Below, in pieces: positions 63,928 through 64,000 of a stretch of 64,000 nucleotides of DNA; position 1 is the first letter of the stretch, and each line of letters opens with the position of its first letter. The translations under genes and the position numbers were made by a program. Below the pieces are notes generated by a model. The model ran no database searches. It worked only from the letters and a program-made list of their open reading frames with translations, and was not told the DNA's origin. Where the stretch lies: the NCBI GenBank assembly GCA_035771165.1, contig JAWNZC010000349.1, positions 1,240,001 to 1,304,000 on the forward strand, written 5' to 3'. This stretch comes from Paragorgia papillata (Eukaryota > Cnidaria > Anthozoa > Scleralcyonacea > Coralliidae).

Positions 63928-64000
63928 CAGTAGCGTAACGGACTATAGTCAGGGTACCAGGGTACTCCTAAGGGCCCCCTGATGAATTTATTGGGCTAAC
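63928..64000. mobile_element. hAT MITE left end, cut by the window
   Basis: cagtagcgtaacgg followed by ggtac-rich and ggccccc sequence, as in the element at 38800. The right end is not in the window. Confidence 0.6.

Overview
This is an AT-rich, intron-rich animal nuclear sequence with no prokaryotic features. All coding sequence is in short exons with GT/AG borders and compatible phases. TGF-beta-superfamily type II receptors make it metazoan. Low coding density, many short inverted-repeat DNA elements, Penelope-like remnants and hammerhead-ribozyme repeats would fit a cnidarian or another early-branching or aquatic invertebrate, but the species cannot be named from the sequence.

Layout. 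(1) About 0-11.7 kb, minus strand: an activin type II receptor gene. The signal-peptide exon is at 11.6 kb, and the ligand-binding, membrane and kinase exons run towards position 1. The last exon or exons lie outside the window. (2) 11.7-21.3 kb: intergenic, full of non-autonomous transposons. (3) 21.3-37.8 kb, plus strand: a complete eight-exon type II receptor of 511 codons. It is a divergent paralogue of the first gene, arranged head to head, with shared intron positions. Its kinase lacks the catalytic-loop lysine (HRDxS instead of HRDxK) and reads DLG instead of DFG, so it may be a pseudokinase receptor. Its introns hold a CR1/L2-like LINE, a Penelope-like endonuclease remnant, a SINE with a 5S-rRNA-like head and many hairpin-forming elements. 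(4) 37.8-41.4 kb: intergenic repeats. (5) 41.4-49.4 kb, minus strand: a complete seven-exon CDK2-type kinase (297 aa). (6) 51.7-63.7 kb, minus strand: the C-terminal seven exons (238 aa) of ORC4, whose 5' part lies beyond position 64000.

The two receptors would act at the cell surface in activin/BMP-type signalling. CDK2 and ORC4 are neighbouring same-strand cell-cycle and replication genes.

The most unusual element is a short repeat at 22.6-22.77 kb between two (TA)n tracts. It contains a complete, fully paired type I hammerhead ribozyme (22707-22764). Related, more degenerate ribozyme-like units, mostly in (TA)n surroundings, occur at 15.7, 42.0, 51.4 and 60.5 kb. Several transposon copies have exact target-site duplications, which fixes their ends to the base.
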